From positions 1,426,001 to 1,490,000 of the forward strand of contig NZ_CP023690.1 in NCBI RefSeq assembly GCF_008704795.1: DNA of 64,000 bases. Reading direction: 5' to 3'. Below are positions 16,729-25,680 of this stretch, in pieces (positions within the stretch are counted from its first letter, which is position 1; each line of letters begins with the position of its first letter). The position numbers and the translations under genes were made by a program. The notes below the pieces were generated by a model. The model did no database searches. It saw nothing but the letters and a program-made list of their open reading frames with translations, and was not told the DNA's origin. Source of the stretch: Streptomyces spectabilis. Its GTDB lineage: Bacteria; Actinomycetota; Actinomycetes; Streptomycetales; Streptomycetaceae.

Positions 16729-18286
16729 CTACCCGCGGGCGGTCAGCAGGCTGGTGCGCAGGGCCTTCTTGTCGGTCTTGCCGACGGCAGTCCGCGGCAG
16801 GGAGTCGGCTATCGAGTAGGAGGCCGGCGTGTAGAGGTCGCCGAGTGCGTCGGCGACCTCGCGGGTCAGCTGGGCCAGGTCCGGGACACAGGAAGGGTCG
16901 TGGGGCACCAGGACCACGTGCACGGTCTCCGTGTCGTCGTCGCCGGGCAGTCCGAGGGCGGCGGCGTCCTTGAGCGCGGGGTGGGAGGTGAGGAAGTCGT
17001 CGAGGAGGCGGGAGTAGACATTGTCGGCCGTGCGGCCCGTCACGATGATGTCCCGCGCGGTCGATGAGGTACAGGTAGCCGTTCTCGTCTTGGCGGGCGA
17101 TGTCCCCGCTGCGGAACCAGCCGTCGGCGTCGAGGACCTCGGCGGTGCGTTCGGGGTCTCTCCAGTAGCCCTCCATGACCATGGGACTGTTGACGTACAG
17201 CTCGCCGGGGTGCCCCACGGGCACGAGCTTGCCGTCCTGGCCCCGCAGCTCCACCTCGACGCCGGGCCCGGTACGCCCGCAGCTGGCCAGCAACTCGGGC
17301 CGCCGCAGGTCGTGTTCGGCGGGGCTGAGCTGAGTGACGAGCCCGCTCTCTGATGCCGCGTAGATCTGGTGCAGCACCGGGCCCAGACGTTCGATCGCCT
17401 GCCGCAGACGGGCAGGGGACACGGCGGCGCCCCCGTACTGGAGAGTCCTCAACGCGGGGAAACGGCCGGGCAGGCAGCCTGGATGGTCCAGCAGCTCGTA
17501 CAGCATCGGTGTCACTACGATCATTTTGCTGATGCGCTCGCGGTCCATGACGGACAGGGCCGTGGCGGCGTCGAAGTCCTCCAGCAGGACGATGGTGTGG
17601 CCGCTCAGGGCGCTGGTCAGGAACGCGGCGTGGCCACTGGTGTGCGTCACCAGCGTGCATATCAGCATCGCCGGGTCGGCCGGCGCGTCGGCCGCGTACG
17701 TCTCGGCAATCCGCAGGCAGTTGTCGTAGTAGCCGCTGCGGTGCACGACCAGCTTGGGCAGGCCGGTCGTGCCGCCCGTGTAGAGCAGGGTTGCCAGGTG
17801 GCGGCTGTCGGCAGCCTCGTGGAGCGAGAGAGCGCCCGTGCTGGATGCTGCTGCGAGGAAGTCGGGGGCAACCGGTGACGCGCCGATACTGAACGCATGC
17901 GGAACCTCCACCTGCGAGGCGATCTGGCGGGTGCGGTCGTCGAAGGCCGGGTCGGACACGAGCACCTTGACGTCCGCGCGGCGGATCAGTGCTTCGAGTT
18001 CGCTGTTGCCGGGCTCCGGCGGCACGAACACCATGCGGCACCCCGCGAAATGGACGGCCAGCTGCAGCAGGAGGGCCTCGGGAGAGTTCTTCACGAACAG
18101 CGCCACGCCGTCTCCGCGTGCCAGCCCGCTGTCCCGCAGAACCGCCGCGAAGCGCAGGACCGTGGCGGCGGCCTCGGTGCCGCTGATCCGCCGCGCTCCG
18201 GCGACGATCGCGTCCCGGCTGCCGCGGGCCGCGAGCCGGTGCAGCACCGTGACGGTGTAGTTGTCGTGGGCAGTGACCTTGTTCAT
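16729..18286 (-). pseudogene. Acyl-AMP ligase (ANL superfamily), single frameshift near the C-terminus
   Basis: ATG 18286 (AAGAAGGA ribosome-binding site) opens an adenylate-forming enzyme: the P-loop-like A3 motif LLYTGGTTGLPK, A5 YAASESG, and A7/A8 GWFRSGDIARQDENGYLYLIDRA. At about 17050-17058 the frame shifts. The expected continuation DIIVTGRTADNVYS is in another frame and runs to the A10 lysine motif PRTAVGKTDKKAL and the stop at 16729. Restoring two bases (CG) in a CGCGCG run would give one ~518-residue enzyme. It would activate a carboxylic acid with ATP, as CoA or carrier ester or for direct amidation. Either a true mutation or a sequencing error in the repeat would explain it. Confidence 0.85.
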
Positions 18287-18449
18287 GATCCTTCTTCGTG
18301 CTCTGCCACGGTGGCGAGGAGGGGTGGGTCCGGTGGCGTGGGGGTGAGGCCAGGCGGCAGGACGTCGTTGAGTGAGGCACCGCTCGGACTCACCGTGCGC
18401 TGCGGCGTCTGGGCCGGTAGGCCGCTGCTGAACGTGCTGTGTCTCATCG

Positions 18450-19682
18450 TCAGCTGGTGTAGATGCCTTCGCGCTCCCAGGCGCGCAGGGTGTCGTAGTC
18501 CTCGATCAGCTCTCGGCGATTGCGGGCCGCGAGGTAGGCGAACCCGGGCGAGGTCAGCATGTCGCTGGTGGGGGCGAGGTGCTGGCCCGGGGCGAAGCCG
18601 GGAAAGACGGCGATGACGCTGGGGAGTTCCGCGATCTTGGTGAGGGCGTCGGAGTTGGCGGGGCCGGGCTGGTGGTTGATGAAGTCGACCCACCGCAGCA
18701 CCGGACCTCGGCCCAGGGCGGGGGTGTTGCGGGCTTGCAGTGAGGCGGGGTCGAGCACGGCGGTGACGGCCAGGGCGGTTTGGGAGGGGCCGAGGTGGGC
18801 GTCCACCACATCGGGCCCGGTGGCTCCGCCCAGGCGCGCCCCGGTCTCGATGAGCACAGGTCCCCGGGAGGTGAGCATGACTTCGGTGTGTGCGGGCGTC
18901 TCGGCGATACCGAGCGCGTCCAGTACGGCACGGACGTAGGCAAGGAGCACTTGCCCGTCGCTGCCGGCGGGGTCGACCGGCTCCTGGAAGTCGTAGATGG
19001 GTGCGGCCGACGGGCCAAGACGTTTGGTGTATTGCCAGATCTCGGCGACGTGGTGCTCGCCGCCGGAGGAGACAGTGTTGATGCAGTACTCGGTTCCGTG
19101 CAGGCGTTCCTGGACGAGCACAGCCTCGTTGGGCTCGCCGAAGATGTTGACGGTGTCGAAGATGGCGGTGGCGGCCTGGTCGACTTCTTCGGCCGAGCCG
19201 CAGAACGTCACGCCGTCGGTGCCGGCGCTGGCCAGGGGCTTGACCACCGCCTCGTCCAAGCCTGATGCGGTGAACCAGTCGGCCGCGGCGCGGACGGAGT
19301 GGGCGACGGTGGTGTGCGGGGTCGCAAGTCCTGCGGCCTGGACCGCCTGCTGCATAAGGGACTTGTCGCGGCGGGCGGCGACCAGCGCGGGTTCGTTGGT
19401 CGGCAGACTCAACGCGCTCGCGACCATCTCCGCCAGCTCGACGCCGGTTTCGGTGCCGGCCAGCACACGTGAGACGTGCAGGCGCGCGAGCTCCCGCGTG
19501 AGGTCGTCGAAGTCGCTGGTGAAGCCCAGGTCGAGGACGTAGTCGTCAGGGTTGAACGAGCGCAGGAGGAAAGCGCTGGTGTCCGGCTGGCTTCGCACGT
19601 GGATGCATGCGACGCCCGCTTGGGCAAGTCGCTTGGCCAGGGTCGCCCCGGTGGAATACCCGTCGACGATCGCTACCTTCAT
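18450..19682 (-). CDS. ATP-grasp carboxylate-amine ligase
   Basis: ATG 19682 begins a Rossmann-like pre-ATP-grasp domain (MKVAIVDGYSTGATLAKRLA). The 410-residue protein has the ATP-grasp lysines and loop (EAVVKPLASAGTDGV, about 135-150) and the metal-binding strand near the C-terminal part (GPVLIETGARLGGATGPDVV, about 270-290; E and N/R-type ligands). The family (BacD, dapdiamide synthetase, carbamoyl-phosphate-synthase-like) joins an acyl-phosphate to an amine, typically making dipeptides or amides. It lies 55 bases from the exporter gene upstream in the operon and 163 bases from the AMP ligase gene downstream. I infer amide-bond formation in a small-molecule pathway. Confidence 0.87.
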   Translation of the reverse strand: MKVAIVDGYSTGATLAKRLAQAGVACIHVRSQPDTSAFLLRSFNPDDYVLDLGFTSDFDDLTRELARLHVSRVLAGTETGVELAEMVASALSLPTNEPALVAARRDKSLMQQAVQAAGLATPHTTVAHSVRAAADWFTASGLDEAVVKPLASAGTDGVTFCGSAEEVDQAATAIFDTVNIFGEPNEAVLVQERLHGTEYCINTVSSGGEHHVAEIWQYTKRLGPSAAPIYDFQEPVDPAGSDGQVLLAYVRAVLDALGIAETPAHTEVMLTSRGPVLIETGARLGGATGPDVVDAHLGPSQTALAVTAVLDPASLQARNTPALGRGPVLRWVDFINHQPGPANSDALTKIAELPSVIAVFPGFAPGQHLAPTSDMLTSPGFAYLAARNRRELIEDYDTLRAWEREGIYTS

Positions 19683-19737
19683 GGGTGCTGTTCCTCTCGT
19701 GATGCTGTGGGGTGCGGAAAGGGTGGCTGGCGCAGGG

Positions 19738-21003
19738 TCAGTACGGCACAGGACGGTGCCCGGCGGGCTCTGCTGTGTCTGCTGTGTCTGCTGTGCGCAG
19801 GGTGCGGGAGAGAGGCACGCAGGCCAGGGCCCCGAGGACGGCGCTTGCCACCAGCAGGCCGGCCACCAGGGGGCGGCCTCCCGCGGTGAGGGCACCGGCG
19901 ACGGCCAGCGGGGTGAGCGAGGCGATCGCGCCCGCGACACTGAGGGCGGCCTGGTAACGGCCGATGGCACCGGCCGGGGCGGCCGTCGCGACGAAGGCAC
20001 CGGCGGCGACGCTGTAACAGATCTCCCCGGGCACCATGAGCACCGCCGCGGTGGCGTAGCCCACGATGGTGTGCTGCAGTGCCGCCAGCGCCATGGCGGC
20101 ACCGAGGATCAGACTGCCCGCGGCGAGCACCGGGCCGATGGGGTATCGGACGCGGTCATCGCGGCCCACTAGGAGGCGGGTCAGAGGCGGGCTGAGCAGC
20201 AGGACCGCAGCCGAGTTGGCGAGCATGGCGGTGCCGTACGCGGACGGGGCGAGGCCATCCGCGCTCATGACCAGGGGCAGGACGCTGATCAGGCCGTAGG
20301 CGCAGGTCGTCGCCGCGATGGCTGCCGCCACCATCCAGCGCAGCCGGGCGTCGGAGATGATCTGTGCGTAGGTGACGTGCGCCTGTTCGGCCCGGGGCGC
20401 CGCGCGCCGGCCGGTCAGCGTGCGGCGCACCAGGAGGGCTGCGGCCACGCTGGCGACGGCGTTGAGGGCGAACAGGAAGCGGTAGCCGTGGGCCTGGGCC
20501 ACGAAGCCGCCGACGCCGCCGCTCAGCGAGATGCCCACGTTGGAAACCCAGTAGACCCAGCCCTGGGCGCGGGTGCGTGCTCCGTCGTTCGTCAGGCGTT
20601 CGTTGATCTGCGCGGAGACGGCCGGCCTGTGGACGTCCATGGTGCAGCCCAGGCAGAAGGCGAGCAGCATCAGTGTGTTGAGGCCGCTGGCCACGGTGAG
20701 CCCGGCGCAGACTGCGGCGGCCAGCAGCAGTCCTATCGTGCACGCGCTGCGGGCACCGAGCCGGTCCGTCATCGCCCCGCTGGCCAGTTGCCCGACACAC
20801 CAGCCGACCCCGAAGAGCGTCAATGCGGCGCCTGCGGCGGTCGTGCCGTGTGCCGCGCTGATGGAGTAGCCGAGGAAGTCGTAGGCGAATCCGCAGGCTT
20901 TGACCAGGAAGGTCGTTGCCAGGAGGGCGGTGATGACCACGCGGGCGGACGGAACGGAGGCACTGGATGGTGCGGCGGCAGGGCGGGGTGCGGTGACCGT
21001 CAT
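19738..21003 (-). CDS. MFS transporter of the ligase locus
   Basis: The 421-residue protein is hydrophobic with about 12 predicted membrane segments and a short cytosolic N-terminus. The loop SGAMTDRLGARSACT is the MFS A-motif region. It is the likely exporter of the product made by the adjacent ATP-grasp and AMP-ligase enzymes. Its ATG (21003) overlaps the stop codon of a 27-residue ORF (ATGA), implying translational coupling. The C-terminus contains a short TAD repeat encoded by a 9-bp tandem repeat. Confidence 0.85.
   Translation of the reverse strand: MTVTAPRPAAAPSSASVPSARVVITALLATTFLVKACGFAYDFLGYSISAAHGTTAAGAALTLFGVGWCVGQLASGAMTDRLGARSACTIGLLLAAAVCAGLTVASGLNTLMLLAFCLGCTMDVHRPAVSAQINERLTNDGARTRAQGWVYWVSNVGISLSGGVGGFVAQAHGYRFLFALNAVASVAAALLVRRTLTGRRAAPRAEQAHVTYAQIISDARLRWMVAAAIAATTCAYGLISVLPLVMSADGLAPSAYGTAMLANSAAVLLLSPPLTRLLVGRDDRVRYPIGPVLAAGSLILGAAMALAALQHTIVGYATAAVLMVPGEICYSVAAGAFVATAAPAGAIGRYQAALSVAGAIASLTPLAVAGALTAGGRPLVAGLLVASAVLGALACVPLSRTLRTADTADTAEPAGHRPVPY
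19769..19795 (-). repeat. 9-bp tandem repeat (3 units) in the transporter C-terminus
   Basis: Three exact copies of TCTGCTGTG encode a Thr-Ala-Asp/Glu repeat in the cytosolic tail of the MFS protein. Copy-number change would keep the frame. Confidence 0.8.
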
Positions 21004-21083
21004 GACGAGGGGCCTGCCTTGCCGGGCAGTGTCACGCTGCCTGTCGCCTCGGTCGTCGGAACGGATGGGTGCTGAGCCTTCAT
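21000..21083 (-). CDS. 27-residue small ORF coupled to the MFS gene
   Basis: The peptide is MKAQHPSVPTTEATGSVTLP followed by GKAGPSS. Its start overlaps the stop of the ORF upstream by one base (TAATG), and its stop overlaps the start of the transporter gene (ATGA). Two overlapping junctions in a row are unlikely by chance and suggest translational coupling. The peptide is rich in Ser/Thr/Pro and has no known family. It could be a coupling leader only, or a peptide substrate of the ATP-grasp enzyme; nothing in the sequence decides this. Confidence 0.4.
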   Translation of the reverse strand: MKAQHPSVPTTEATGSVTLPGKAGPSS

Positions 21084-21277
21084 TACTTGCCCTTGTCGGA
21101 TGGCGTGAGAGCCGGGAATGCGGATACGAGGCCCTTCGTGGAGAGGACCTGCAGGCCGGGGCACCGCTCCATGATCTGAGCGGACGCGGCCCGGTGGATC
21201 AGCCGAAAGACGAACTCCACCAGCGCCCGGCTCGGCCGATCGGCTGATGCCGGGACTGGTCGGCGCACTACAGGCAC
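21083..21277 (-). CDS. Small ORF (up to 64 residues) at the head of the ligase operon
   Basis: The GTG start at 21277 has no good ribosome-binding site. A shorter form starting at the GTG of VEFVFRLIHRAASAQIMERC is possible. Codon use has the strong G/C third-position bias of real genes here. The product has one amphipathic helix-like segment, a single Cys-Pro-Gly and a basic C-terminus ending SDKGK. There is no recognised family. Its stop codon overlaps the next start by one base. It lies just inside the foldback element (21317-21484), so it may also be the 3' end of a gene that the element truncated. Confidence 0.35.
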   Translation of the reverse strand: MPVVRRPVPASADRPSRALVEFVFRLIHRAASAQIMERCPGLQVLSTKGLVSAFPALTPSDKGK

Positions 21278-21316
21278 GGGGCCGGGCCGGATATCGCGAT
21301 GGTGGCCTGCCGTGCG

Positions 21317-21484
21317 CTAGGGCCTGTCCGGTGGGTCGGCGTGGAGCAAGGAGCGGCGTCTGGTGCGTGCGATCGCAAGGCGCCGGAATGTCCTCGTAGC
21401 GGAGCTACTAGGGCATTTCGGCAACGCGGCGAGCGTGCGTGCCAGGCGTCGCGACGCCGCGCCGACCCACCGGACAGGCCCTAG
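21317..21484. mobile_element. 168-bp foldback (MITE-like) element
   Basis: Perfect 25-bp terminal inverted repeats (21317-21341 and 21460-21484, outer ends CTAGGGCCTGTCC) enclose an interior that is itself an imperfect palindrome, so the whole element can fold into one long hairpin. There is no ORF. Ends of this kind are familiar from Streptomyces miniature elements moved by an external transposase. The right end overlaps the acyltransferase gene: its TAG stop (21481-21483) lies within the terminal repeat. Confidence 0.8.
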
Positions 21485-22713
21485 GGCGCCGTGGGGTGGA
21501 TCAGTTCGGCCAGGCCGGTGGCGATGAGCTCGCGCAGTTGCGCGATCTGCGCGGGCCGGTGGTACCGCGGGGAGGAGGCCAGTTCAATGCTGCAGCGCCC
21601 GGCGAAGGTGGAGACGAAATAGCCCACCCAGGTCACCGCCTCAGAGGTGGCGAAGCCACGGAAGTCGACGATCTCGATCCCCGTCGGCACGGTGAGCTCG
21701 GGCACCGTGCCCCAGTTGGTGATGAAGTTCCCGACGCTCGTACGCGCGCGGCCCTGTGCGGCGGCAGACGCAGCGGTCAGCATGACCGCGAGTGCCGTGC
21801 CTCCCTCGATCCCGGCGACGAGCTGCGTCTTCACCTCCTTGGCCAGGACCTCCAGATCCGCACCGGGCCCGCACACGGTGACCGTGGGCGCGAACCCGAG
21901 CGCGTTGGTGACCTCGTCGGGGCGTGCCACGGGCTGAAGGTGGGGGCGCAGATCCGCGAGATGGAACATGATCATCGGCAGTTCTTCGGCACCGGCTGAT
22001 GCGAGGGTCGCACGTTCGGCACGGGTGATCGCCGCAGCCAGCAGGGCGTGCAGGGTCGTCCCGGCCGCCCGCGCGTGAGCGAGCAGGGCGGCTGTCTCAC
22101 CGGGCGACAGCAAGATCCGCTGGGCCGGCTCGGGAGCGAAGACCGCATTGCCACCGGTGTCGGCGACGGCGGTGCTGCGCACGGGGCCCGCGGCCCTCCC
22201 GGCGAGGTCCGGCAAGGCCATGGCTCGGGCGCGGTAGGCGTGTTCGAGGCTTCGCGGGTGGATTGGGGCCGGATCGGACAAGGCCGCGCTCACGGGCAGG
22301 GTGGCGGCGGTGTGCCAGAAGTACTCCAGCAGTCGAAGTCCCAGCGTGGCGTCGTTGATTGTGTGGGACACCTGCAGGGCGACCGCGGTCTCTTCGCCTC
22401 CAGCCACGATGGTGAGTTTCGCCAGGCCGCGCGCGGGGTCCAGGACCGTCAGGCCGCGCTCAAGCCAGTCGGAGACCGTACCTTCGATGATCTCGGTGGT
22501 CGCGGTGCTGGTGCCGTCGTCGGGGATGTGCAGCCAGCACTCCTCGCCGGTCGTCTCTACCGTGCCGCGCAGCATCGGATACCTGCCACACAGCAGCCCG
22601 AACGCGGTGCGCAGCCCCGCGATGTCGACCGCACCGGTGCACACAGCCACATAACTGACCGTGAGCTTGCGCGGCACGAAGCCGTGATCTATCCGTCCCA
22701 GACGGTACTTCAT
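21481..22713 (-). CDS. Condensation-domain-like acyltransferase (PapA/WES type)
   Basis: ATG 22713 (GGAAGGTGAC ribosome-binding site) gives 410 residues. The active-site motif HxxxD is present as SHTIND (about residues 119-124). The later motifs LHALLAAAITRAE, MFHLADLRPHL and SVGNFITNWG fit the NRPS condensation/PapA/alcohol-acyltransferase fold. Such stand-alone enzymes transfer an acyl group to an amine or alcohol. With the AMP ligase and ATP-grasp enzyme it suggests a small acylated amide or dipeptide product. The C-terminal residues end at a stop codon supplied by the foldback element, so the original C-terminus may have been a few residues different. Confidence 0.85.
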   Translation of the reverse strand: MKYRLGRIDHGFVPRKLTVSYVAVCTGAVDIAGLRTAFGLLCGRYPMLRGTVETTGEECWLHIPDDGTSTATTEIIEGTVSDWLERGLTVLDPARGLAKLTIVAGGEETAVALQVSHTINDATLGLRLLEYFWHTAATLPVSAALSDPAPIHPRSLEHAYRARAMALPDLAGRAAGPVRSTAVADTGGNAVFAPEPAQRILLSPGETAALLAHARAAGTTLHALLAAAITRAERATLASAGAEELPMIMFHLADLRPHLQPVARPDEVTNALGFAPTVTVCGPGADLEVLAKEVKTQLVAGIEGGTALAVMLTAASAAAQGRARTSVGNFITNWGTVPELTVPTGIEIVDFRGFATSEAVTWVGYFVSTFAGRCSIELASSPRYHRPAQIAQLRELIATGLAELIHPTAP

Positions 22714-23095
22714 GTCACCTTCCGCAGGTCCAGGGCCGCAGTCGCGGGCATCAGGCGCGTGTTCACGCCAGGCCCAGCAGGACTGGGTTGGCGGCATGTG
22801 CCCGCGGCTCGCGCGCCGGATCGTCGGCCCGTCGCCGGGGCCGCGCAGCCAGCAGGCCGCTGATGCTGTGCGCTTCGGCGGCGAGGGTGCCCTCCGGTCT
22901 GGTCAGCACCTGTTCATGAGGGCCGAGTTCGGAACGGCGGACGGTGAATCGCAAGGTGTATGGCGCGGCACGCACAGCAAGTTCTCCAGGCATTCGTCGG
23001 ACGGGGTGTCGCAGAACGAGCCTGTGGCCGCCGCGACACCATTGCCAGACGCTGCCGACGCTGGTGCCAGCAGCACCTGGCAACCGGTGTGAGGT
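22714..23095. promoter_or_regulatory. Divergent intergenic region, acyltransferase / MmyB-like regulator
   Basis: The region is 382 bases with no convincing ORF. It must hold both divergent promoters. An inverted repeat TTGCCAG (23042-23048) / CTGGCAA (23077-23083), with further pairing between them, lies close to the regulator start and is a candidate operator or hairpin. Confidence 0.4.
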
Positions 23096-23971
23096 GTGGC
23101 TGATGATGGGGACGTGAACTCCGCCCTTGCCCCTCGCCGCACCGAACTCGCCTCATTCCTGCGCAGCCGCCGCGAGCGCCTGACGCCCGCTGCGGTCGGC
23201 ATGGCACCAGGACTGCGCCGCCGGACACCAGGACTGCGCCGCGAAGAGGTCGCCCACCTGGCCGGAGTCTCCATCACCTGGTACACCTGGCTCGAACAGG
23301 GACGGCCCATCAACGTCGGCGCGCAGATCCTCGCCGCCATCGCCACCACCCTGCGCCTCAACGCCGCCGAGCGCGCTCACCTGTTCCGCCTGGCCGAGGT
23401 GCCGATCCCCGCGGTGGCCACCACCGCCGACCCGATCACCCCCACCCTGCAGACGATCCTCGACGCCATCACCGACTTCCCCGCCGCGGCCATCAACAGC
23501 CGCTGGGACATGCTGGGCTGGAACACAGCGGCCGCCGCGCTGTGGCCACGGCTCACCGCACCCGAGGGCTCCCGCAACGTCTTGTGGGAGATGTTCACCA
23601 CCCCCGAGTGCTGCCGCTGCTTCGTCAACCGCGACATCGGCCTGCCCCACATGGTCGCCTCGTTCCGCGCCGACTTCGCGCGCCACCTCGACGACCCGGC
23701 ATGGACCGAGCTGATCCGCTCGCTCGCCACCATCAGCCCGGAATTCTCACGGCTGTGGGCCGCCCACGACGTCGCCGCACCACCGACCCAGACCATGACC
23801 TACCGCCACCCCGCGGTCGGTGACCTGTCGCTGTCCCTGACGCGCATGGAACTGCCCGCCGTCGCCGAAACCATCGTCACCGTGTGGACCCCCGCCGACG
23901 AGGACAGCCACCGGCGCATGGCCCAGCTCCTCGCCCATCCCGCCACCCCCTCGCTGGATCACACCCACTGA
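23096..23971 (+). CDS. MmyB-like helix-turn-helix regulator
   Basis: The 291-residue protein has an XRE helix-turn-helix (RREEVAHLAGVSITWYTWLEQGR, about residues 48-70) and a C-terminal PAS-like MmyB ligand domain (NSRWDMLGWNTAAAALW, about 136-152; EFSRLWAAHDV). MmyB proteins are known in the methylenomycin cluster and are frequent in Streptomyces; their PAS-like domain binds a fatty-acid-type ligand. Start choice is uncertain (GTG 23096 or GTG 23114; neither has a strong ribosome-binding site). It is divergent from the acyltransferase and may control the ligase locus. Confidence 0.87.
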   Translation: MADDGDVNSALAPRRTELASFLRSRRERLTPAAVGMAPGLRRRTPGLRREEVAHLAGVSITWYTWLEQGRPINVGAQILAAIATTLRLNAAERAHLFRLAEVPIPAVATTADPITPTLQTILDAITDFPAAAINSRWDMLGWNTAAAALWPRLTAPEGSRNVLWEMFTTPECCRCFVNRDIGLPHMVASFRADFARHLDDPAWTELIRSLATISPEFSRLWAAHDVAAPPTQTMTYRHPAVGDLSLSLTRMELPAVAETIVTVWTPADEDSHRRMAQLLAHPATPSLDHTH

Positions 23972-24383
23972 GCCGGCGCGGTCGGACCCGGCGCAGCCAG
24001 CTCGCTGAACCCTCGGCGGACAACCCCTACCAGCATCACCGCCGTCTACGGGGACCGCGCCGAACGCTCCCGCGGCCGGCATCACGCCCACGCCTACGGC
24101 GGCCTGAACCTCCTCGTACCGATCGGCCCCGGCGTCGACCTCGTCGGACCGAACCGCTCGTCCGCCCCGGCAGCCACCACTGACTTCCTCCGGCGAATCT
24201 GCTACGACGTCACCCACCCACCACACCAGGCTGCTGGACACCGGCGCCCCGGCACAGCTACCGGCCTCCCCCAACCTGAGCGCCGCCCTGGCGAGCGTCT
24301 CGCTCATCCGGCCGCAGTCGTGCACCGCCGCCCTGGCCGGGTTCACAGCGGTAGGCCCTGAGAGGCGCGGAACCCCAGATTCA
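23972..24383. other. Gene-free stretch upstream of the deformylase operator
   Basis: About 410 bases lack an ORF with a start and ribosome-binding site. Short open runs (for example a plus-strand segment reading HAHAYGGLNLLVPIGPGVDLVG) look like decayed coding sequence, but I cannot name the family. Confidence 0.35.
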
Positions 24384-24404
24384 GTTACACGCCTCCCCTG
24401 TAAC
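24384..24404 (+). promoter_or_regulatory. TetR-type operator, site 3 of 4, in front of peptide deformylase
   Basis: GTTACA-N9-TGTAAC is a perfect 6+6 inverted repeat with the same 9-base spacing as sites 1 and 4, 68 bases before the deformylase ATG. The spacer sequence differs, so the palindrome rather than the flanks is conserved. An extra half-site (GTTAC) follows directly. Confidence 0.75.
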
Positions 24405-24471
24405 GTTACTCGTCGTGTGGTCCTTAACCGTGAAGCCACACGCCCCCCCAGAAGGAAGGGATCTCACCCCT

Positions 24472-25098
24472 ATGCCCACGCCCCACACCGATGCCGCCCC
24501 CGCCAAGCCGACCGAACGGCCGCTGCTGCCGGAAGCCCTGCGCGGTTCCTACCGGCCCATCACCGAGGTCGGCGCGCCGGTGCTGCACCGCCGGTGCGCC
24601 GAGGTCACCGAGTTCGGCCACGAACTGGCCCAGCTCATCGATGACATGTTCTTCACCATGCACGCGGCCCAGGGGGTCGGCCTGGCTGCCAACCAGATAG
24701 GTGTCGACCTCCAGTTGTTCGTCTACGACTGCCCCGGCGAGGACGGACAGCGCCACATCGGACACATCTGCAACCCCGTCATCGACATCCAGCCACCCGC
24801 CGAGCCCGCCGCCGGCAGGGAAGGCTGCCTCTCGGTGCCGGGCGCCGGCCTCCACGAGCTCCCCCGGGCCGCCCGCACGGTCGTGCACGGCCAGGACAAG
24901 GACGGCAACGCTCTCACCCTTGAGGGTCACGGCTTGCTCGCCCGGTGTTTCCAGCACGAAACCGACCACCTCAACGGCACCCTCTACATCGACCATCTCA
25001 CCCCCGCCGAGCGCAGCCGCGCCCTGCAGGAGATGGCCGCCAACCACCAGGCGGTGTCGGCACAGCGTGAGGCGCGGGCCCGTACCCTGCGTGGCTGA
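24472..25098 (+). CDS. def: Peptide deformylase
   Basis: ATG 24472 with GAAGGAAGG upstream gives 208 residues. GTG 24415 would start within the promoter region just after the operator. All three catalytic motifs are intact: GVGLAANQIG, EGCLSVPG (Cys metal ligand) and QHETDHLNG (two His ligands and the catalytic Glu). The enzyme removes the N-formyl group from nascent proteins. Streptomyces genomes normally have several def genes; this one sits in an accessory region behind a TetR-type operator, so it is probably an inducible extra copy, for instance giving tolerance to a deformylase inhibitor or coping with stress. It is the intact partner of the relic at 5626-5832. Confidence 0.93.
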   Translation: MPTPHTDAAPAKPTERPLLPEALRGSYRPITEVGAPVLHRRCAEVTEFGHELAQLIDDMFFTMHAAQGVGLAANQIGVDLQLFVYDCPGEDGQRHIGHICNPVIDIQPPAEPAAGREGCLSVPGAGLHELPRAARTVVHGQDKDGNALTLEGHGLLARCFQHETDHLNGTLYIDHLTPAERSRALQEMAANHQAVSAQREARARTLRG

Positions 25099-25680
25099 CC
25101 AGCCCGCACCGCCCACGCATGGGCGGCCGGCCCGTCACCGTCTGCCCACCGCGGTGCCCGGAGCACGCGGAGACAGGCGAAAGAGAGGCGTGCACGGAAA
25201 CCGCAGCACAGCCGGGCAGACCTGCACCACACCGCCCACCGCCGGAACATCGGGCCACGGTGCGGTGGCCGGTTGACAGCACCGGCTCGTGCGGCCAGCG
25301 CATCACCGCAGGCCGCCATAGTCCATGAGGCCCTTCGAGCCCGAGCCCGGTGCCGGCCCTACGAACCGCGGCTCCCCACTCACGTCTCCCGCGGCGCCTT
25401 GAGGCCACCCCGGCTGGTGCGCCGGCTCGGCTTCACCGTGCGGCGCGCGGGCGAACGTGGCCAGCAGGCGCTCACCGCGTGGCAGGCGGCCGCCGTCGCG
25501 GAAGGGTAGCGGCGGCCGAACTTCCAACGCCTGTGTCCCGCGTGCGCGGCAGTGGCGGGTCTCAGGGTCACTCCTTTCGGGTGCGGCGGCGCCGGCGTTC
25601 GCAGGCGCCCACCGAGATCCACCCAAGGTTCGACCAAGCAGACCGCCGGATTCGGACATGAATCAGTGGAAGTAGCGCAC
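25099..25680. other. Gene-free stretch between deformylase and the AfsR-like regulator
   Basis: In 582 bases I see no ORF with family motifs or a good ribosome-binding site, and no clear terminator or operator. The longer frames are arginine/proline-rich shadows. The regulator's promoter must lie in its right part. Confidence 0.35.

Noticed and set aside
14402..18286. Single 1294-codon ORF spanning ligase, oxygenase and upstream region of TetR 2
   Set aside because: It is an artefact of frameshifts: the ligase and oxygenase frames run on into non-coding and antisense sequence. Two separate frameshifted genes explain the motifs better.
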